From Enoplolaimus lenunculus (taxonomy: Eukaryota; Nematoda; Enoplea; Enoplida; Thoracostomopsidae): a stretch of 64,000 bases of DNA. Both the position numbers and the translations under genes were made by a program. How positions within the stretch are numbered: the first letter of the stretch is position 1; each line of letters opens with the position of its first letter. The notes below the pieces were generated by a model. It saw only the letters and a list, made by a program, of their open reading frames with translations, was not told the origin of the DNA and did not search any database. The stretch spans positions 1 to 64,000 of the forward strand of contig JASANG010002922.1 in assembly GCA_030248215.1 (NCBI GenBank). Direction: 5' to 3'. This document shows positions 59,701-64,000 of the stretch, in pieces.

Positions 59701-62700
59701 TCCCTGGGAACAAACAACAGCATGTGACATAGATAACTAAAAAGTACTGCATGAAACAAAGAGATATCCAGTGAAACGTTAGTTACACTTGGCTAATAAG
59801 TCCAACAGTTTTACACAAGCAATGTTTGCGTTAGGATATTTATTATCGCAGCGGGGGAGTTCTAGTAAGCAACTGGATATCCGAATTCAATTCAGTGCTC
59901 AGCGAAAAATTAACATCCAATTACAGTTCGAAAGAAACGCGGTACAAACCAATTTATACAGTTCGACAGTATACGAAGTGTATTTCTACTAAGTTGCACT
60001 CAAGTCGATACGAGAGCATTCCACAAAGTATCCACAAACCAAGCCCGCGTACGGAATAAAATACAATAAGGTATATTTCTTTATCATGTGCAACCTTTAC
60101 GTTTCGAAATCTTTCACCTGTGTTTTTTGATTTTAAATCAACAACATAACATACATTGAGGTCAGAATACAAGAGGCGATTATTGAAGTCCGGATGCCAA
60201 ATCAACCCGCTCAGTGATTGTTTTTCTGTTGTCCTCACTCTTAAAGAAAAAATCTGAACTCATGTAATTATTTTCAAGTAAGACATGTGTAACTCCCTAG
60301 AATTTGAGAGGGGGCACCCTAGCCTAGCCCGGCACTGACTACACAGCAGATTAGTTTGTTTGCCAGCTGGGTCAAACGGTTGTTCTGGATACGGAATAAA
60401 ACAAAGCGCTTTCACGCTCGACATTTATGCAACAGCTGCACAGCAAAATACTTAGAGCACGTGACGGCATGGTCCCGATGCCAACTGGGTGAAGTAGCTG
60501 TTCAGGACCCGACATATACGTACGCATCGCTCGTTTTTGCAGAAATCCCGACCGGAACACGAATTCTGGTGGAATCTTGTTAATGATTATGTTCCAGTAA
60601 ATTCTTGGCATTAAATATGGAATTATAGTTTTAGCACGCTGAAATAATTTTTCGCACACTTGAAAGAATTACCCCACACCGCAAAATTTAAAACAACACG
60701 CTATCGAAGTTACACACAAAAGCAACTGCTAAACGCTTACCTACTCAAAAAATGATTACTGACTGAATTCCATAAAACAATTTGGCCGTCTTTGCACGCA
60801 ATCGCTAAAACTGACGAGTTCTTTGATACCGCACATATATTTGCGCCCTGAAATAAGCGTATTGTGCGCAAAGGTTTAACTCATTTCTGCACAGAGGTTT
60901 AACTCATTTCTGCGGTTCCTTATGCTCAGTGATGTTCACATAGAGGCTGTAACATAGGCCTGTCCCTAAATAGTTTTGCCTCTGTCGCCTACTAGCGAAA
61001 TGGTTTGAAAGGTACTGTTTGTTCCAACGGAACTACAAAGATCACTGCTGAGGATACGGGCAGTGAATCGAACTGGCAACGGTAAGTAGTAATATATCAA
61101 ATGACATTGCTTTCCAAATCTGTAACCTTTCTTGATATCTATTGGCGCAGAACCTTCGTTTAAAAATTAATTTCAATTACAAAGCTAGATTCAAGCTGTT
61201 GAAATCGAGATACTTATTGATAAAACCATATATTACGTCAAACAAAGCCAAGGTAAGCCATTTTACGAGCATTATTATAGTGATGGCCAATCAGAACTGT
61301 TATTTCTTGTATGCGTCATGTTATCCAGATATTTCAATCCCATTTCAAACCAAATATTTTGAATTAACTCACAGTTATATGATCGTCTTTAATAGTAGCA
61401 CACAGTGTCCACGATGAACGTTCAAGCACTATAACTTCGCTGCCGTTTGGAATATAAAGAAGCTTAAAAACAGATCTATAGACTGTCAGCGAACACCAAA
61501 TTTTGTCTAACATATATAATATATATTATACGTATATATAAATATCCACAAACATTAATTACACATGCGTATTGTGAAATTTGGCATTTGCCTCGACGTT
61601 TGTAAATTTTAATGCTTTGAGTTAAAGCAGTGCACTTATACAGCTAATTTACATAGCTGAGCGTGCACCGTAATAATATGCCAAAGATATAAACTCTCAT
61701 AGTCACTATATCAATCACTTACACGACCAGTAATTGGTTCCCAGCACATTGCAACAACAATCGCTTCAATACTATAAATGCAAACAAGCCAAGAATGATA
61801 CAAACGTTTAGTATTACATCCAAAGTAATATATACCAATATATGCATCGAAAAAAACAAAATTATGAAATGTAAGAGCTCAAATGTTCTAACAGTCGAAG
61901 GGTATTTAGACATCGAAAAATTATATATTGCTTAATAAAATAGACTATATTCGAGCATTGACGTATCCGGCACTTTGGAAAGGGTGCGGGTTATGTTTAA
62001 GTATTCAAATGGGGGAGGGTATCTTGCGCTATAAACTGAAGCCGCGTCTAAAGACTCTTGCACCAATGAAAGAGAAGGTGAACGTTCCCCCCACATAGTG
62101 TTTACCACCTGCTTAGACTGATACTTAAGCTCTGGTTAGTTGTATGGAAAGGAAATTTATGTGGGGGCAACTAAACAAGTACCACCATAAACTTGGGTTC
62201 GCTACATCTACCAGAGGAGGGGGCCCACTCGGCCAAAGCTTCTAAACAAGACTTACTCCTGGTTCAATCCCGCACCTCGAGATTACTTTTGTGCAAAATG
62301 TGTCAATTATAATGCAATAGATAAAGCGTGTAAAGTGTATGCGCATGTGATATACGAGTGATCAGGAATGGTTAAATGGAACTCCTAGCTTCGCCCTTGT
62401 ATTCGTTATACGTCAACACCTACAACAAAACAAATCGCCCAATTGAATTCGTAGAATAACGAAACCTACTCAAGAACAGCAACCTTTGGCAGCAATTGTC
62501 TCGTAGCAACACATTTACTATCGGCAATAGACCATATTTTAGTTGTACCATCAGCACATGCAGATGCCTAAACGACAGAAATTTTGCAACCGATTTCATG
62601 TGCCAAAAAACCTTTAGAACAGTATATATTGTTATTCAAGTCATATATAGGTCTCAAAATTCGATGCAAAGGTACACAGCACAATACTAATTTGTGCGTT

Positions 62701-63075
62701 TAATTTTTAGGTACCAGGTCCATAGATACAGGGATTGATGACAATAAAACAACCATCAAGGTGTTATAAACAATTTGGTGGGTTACACACTGCATAGTCT
62801 TTTAAAATAATATATAATTTTACGCTGCAATTAATCTTGACTCTGTTATGAACCTATTTAGCTTTCTTATATTAGTGTCAATTGTCAATGTTATTCATAA
62901 AAATGTAGTTTGTGAACGCAATTGCAGATGTTTTTGTATATTTTATTTTATAACATCACTTACAAAGTAAATTTCCTTTGGATCCAAAGCAACGTTAAGG
63001 ACAGCTGCCTCATGACCGTCAAAATCACGATGATCCGTTGCATCATTCACATTTACCCAACGAATTTTAAAATCC
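50766..63075 (-). CDS. WDHD1: WDHD1 / AND-1 / Ctf4 replisome adaptor (5' end outside the window or unresolved)
   Basis: Nuclear trimeric hub that ties the CMG helicase to DNA polymerase alpha. Exons in transcription order: 62964-63075, 62470-62567, 61723-61771, about 61405-61461, 60741-60847, 60155-60239, 59641-59703, 58628-59093, 57606-57814, 57148-57335, 56792-56873, 56420-56585, 55877-56015, 55353-55458, 55030-55091, 54699-54813, 53981-54073, 53462-53547, 53196-53336, 52793-52923, about 51940-52220, 51156-51315, 50766-51008. WD40 repeats come first (FDGHEAAVLNVALDPKEI, ADGTTKIWSI, GLIWHPDFNNRLLYS), then an acidic Asp/Asn-rich linker, the SepB-type middle domain (RFMKWNTVGIIRQY, FHDTSVYHP, FASWDGSNEW), a helical part, a basic linker, and an HMG box (LNGFNVWLESQYDVLSQNF...YWNDIAKER). 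Order matches human WDHD1. Junctions near 61.4, 54.1 and 51.3-51.9 kb are not fully in phase, so small exons are missing there, as are the first one or two WD repeats. Confidence 0.92.
56379..56442 (-). repeat. 32-bp tandem duplication of a 5' splice site
   Basis: TGTACTTACCCAACGCATCA at 56379 and TGTACTTACCCATCGCATCA at 56411, period 32. On the minus strand each carries a GG/GTAAGTACA donor. The donor at the exon end (after 56420) keeps the WDHD1 frame; the one 32 nt further would shift it. Confidence 0.85.
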
Positions 63076-63082
63076 CTAAAAG

Positions 63083-63479
63083 CAGGGTGCAACCGGAATT
63101 ACAATTTACCGGAACCGGAACCGGAATTTGAAAATTTTACCGGAACCGGAACCGGAAACGGAACCGGAAATTGAAAAATGCATTTCACCAAAATTTTCAT
63201 TTTAATCTTATTTTTTGCTCTGTTATTTGTGAAATAACCTTAGTCGAACATAGGAATTTATTTTATTTGTTGTATTTTAGATTTTCGTCGTCAACTGAAG
63301 TGAAATCCACCATCAATGGCTTATATTCGGAGTACAAGTGGCTTTCAAAAGAGATTCTTAAAAATTAGCAAAGTTAAGAAAACGGCCAAATTTTAACACC
63401 GGAATTTTTAAATCCGGTAAAAATTTACCGGAACCGGAAGGTGAAAAAATGCCGGAACCGGAATTCCGGTTGCACCCTG
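63083..63479. mobile_element. hAT-type MITE (CAGGGTGCAACCGGAATT), complete
   Basis: Perfect inverted ends CAGGGTGCAACCGGAATT and AATTCCGGTTGCACCCTG. Perfect 8-bp target duplication CCTAAAAG at 63075-63082 and 63480-63487. The interior near both ends is built of CCGGAACCGGAA. The left duplication contains the splice acceptor of the WDHD1 exon at 62964-63075. Confidence 0.93.
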
Positions 63480-63487
63480 CCTAAAAG

Positions 63488-64000
63488 ACAAATAAGCTAC
63501 ACCTACAATTTTACTTCAAAATTTAAGCGGTTTGCATCTGATACCTAAAATGGAAACACAGGATTACCATTCCACTAAAAATACGTAGCACCACAGCACA
63601 GTAACCATTACTCAAAATCTACTTACATTTTTGTGATATTTATCCAGTATTTTTACTTGCACTAGTTCCGGGTTTTATGAAATTTTAAAGAAAATGACAA
63701 TTTAAGTCACGAACTTTGCGTGTCACAGGATGCAAAATACCTTAAGAATGGCAATATCAGTAGTTTAGTTCACACGAAGCCATTATTACGTATCCAGCTG
63801 TACTACCAACTAGTGTACGACCGGATATTAATTTACCGAATACTGGAACCGGATACGGATAGTAAATTTTTTACCGGAACAGGAACCGGATACCGGATAT
63901 TATATATATTGAAATAATTTATTTTTCGCTGTATTTTAGCGTGCTCAAGGTTTTCGTCTGTTATAAACTTTATAGTAGCTACTGATATACTGAAATCACA
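63488..64000. other. WDHD1 upstream region, exons not resolved
   Basis: Should contain introns and perhaps an early WD-repeat exon of WDHD1; a short open stretch with a GTAAG donor near 63,620-63,660 (minus) is a weak candidate. Another hAT-like scrap with GGAACCGGATACCGGATAT lies at about 63,820-63,900. Confidence 0.4.

Overview
The window is nuclear DNA from an animal with an AT-rich, intron-rich and repeat-dense genome. The host genes are metazoan families split by many small GT-AG introns: PUF60, tropomodulin, a BTB/BACK protein, a GT11 fucosyltransferase, an unrecognised secreted protein and WDHD1. The spacers and introns are packed with short inverted-repeat DNA transposons (MITEs) and tRNA-derived repeats. 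The compact genes, frequent AAG splice acceptors and MITE load would suit a tunicate or another small-genome invertebrate. That is a guess, and the species cannot be read from the sequence.

Layout: 1-12,779 is a large inverted repeat (arms of about 5.85 kb, spacer of about 1.07 kb) carrying two head-to-head copies of the splicing factor PUF60. The right copy (7,287-13,292, +) reads through as a 12-exon, 502-aa protein with every exon phase matching. The left copy (142-5,491, -) runs off the window and its first exon is broken by nine single-base deletions. A tropomodulin gene (13,922-22,683, -) converges on PUF60. A repeat-filled spacer (22.7-32.6 kb) follows, then a BTB/BACK gene (32,596-37,025, +), a type II membrane GT11 fucosyltransferase (38,138-41,017, -), a second repeat-filled spacer (41.0-46.7 kb), an unrecognised three-exon secreted or membrane-anchored protein (46,715-49,042, +), and most of WDHD1/AND-1 (50,766-63,075 and beyond, -).

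The genes share no pathway; this is ordinary animal gene order. The distinctive content is structural: (i) a hAT-type MITE family whose interior is built from TTAGGC hexamers, with 8-bp target duplications seen at many copies; (ii) several cases of one element nested in another; (iii) a run of perfect short-loop hairpins at 44,160-44,799, four of which keep the same core while their outer stems differ but still pair; (iv) MITE ends lying directly against 3' splice sites, including a hAT element whose target duplication contains the splice acceptor of a WDHD1 exon; (v) the PUF60 inverted repeat, with differences in one stretch that are all deletions in one arm. No viral or LTR element, CRISPR array, rRNA gene or convincing functional tRNA gene was seen.
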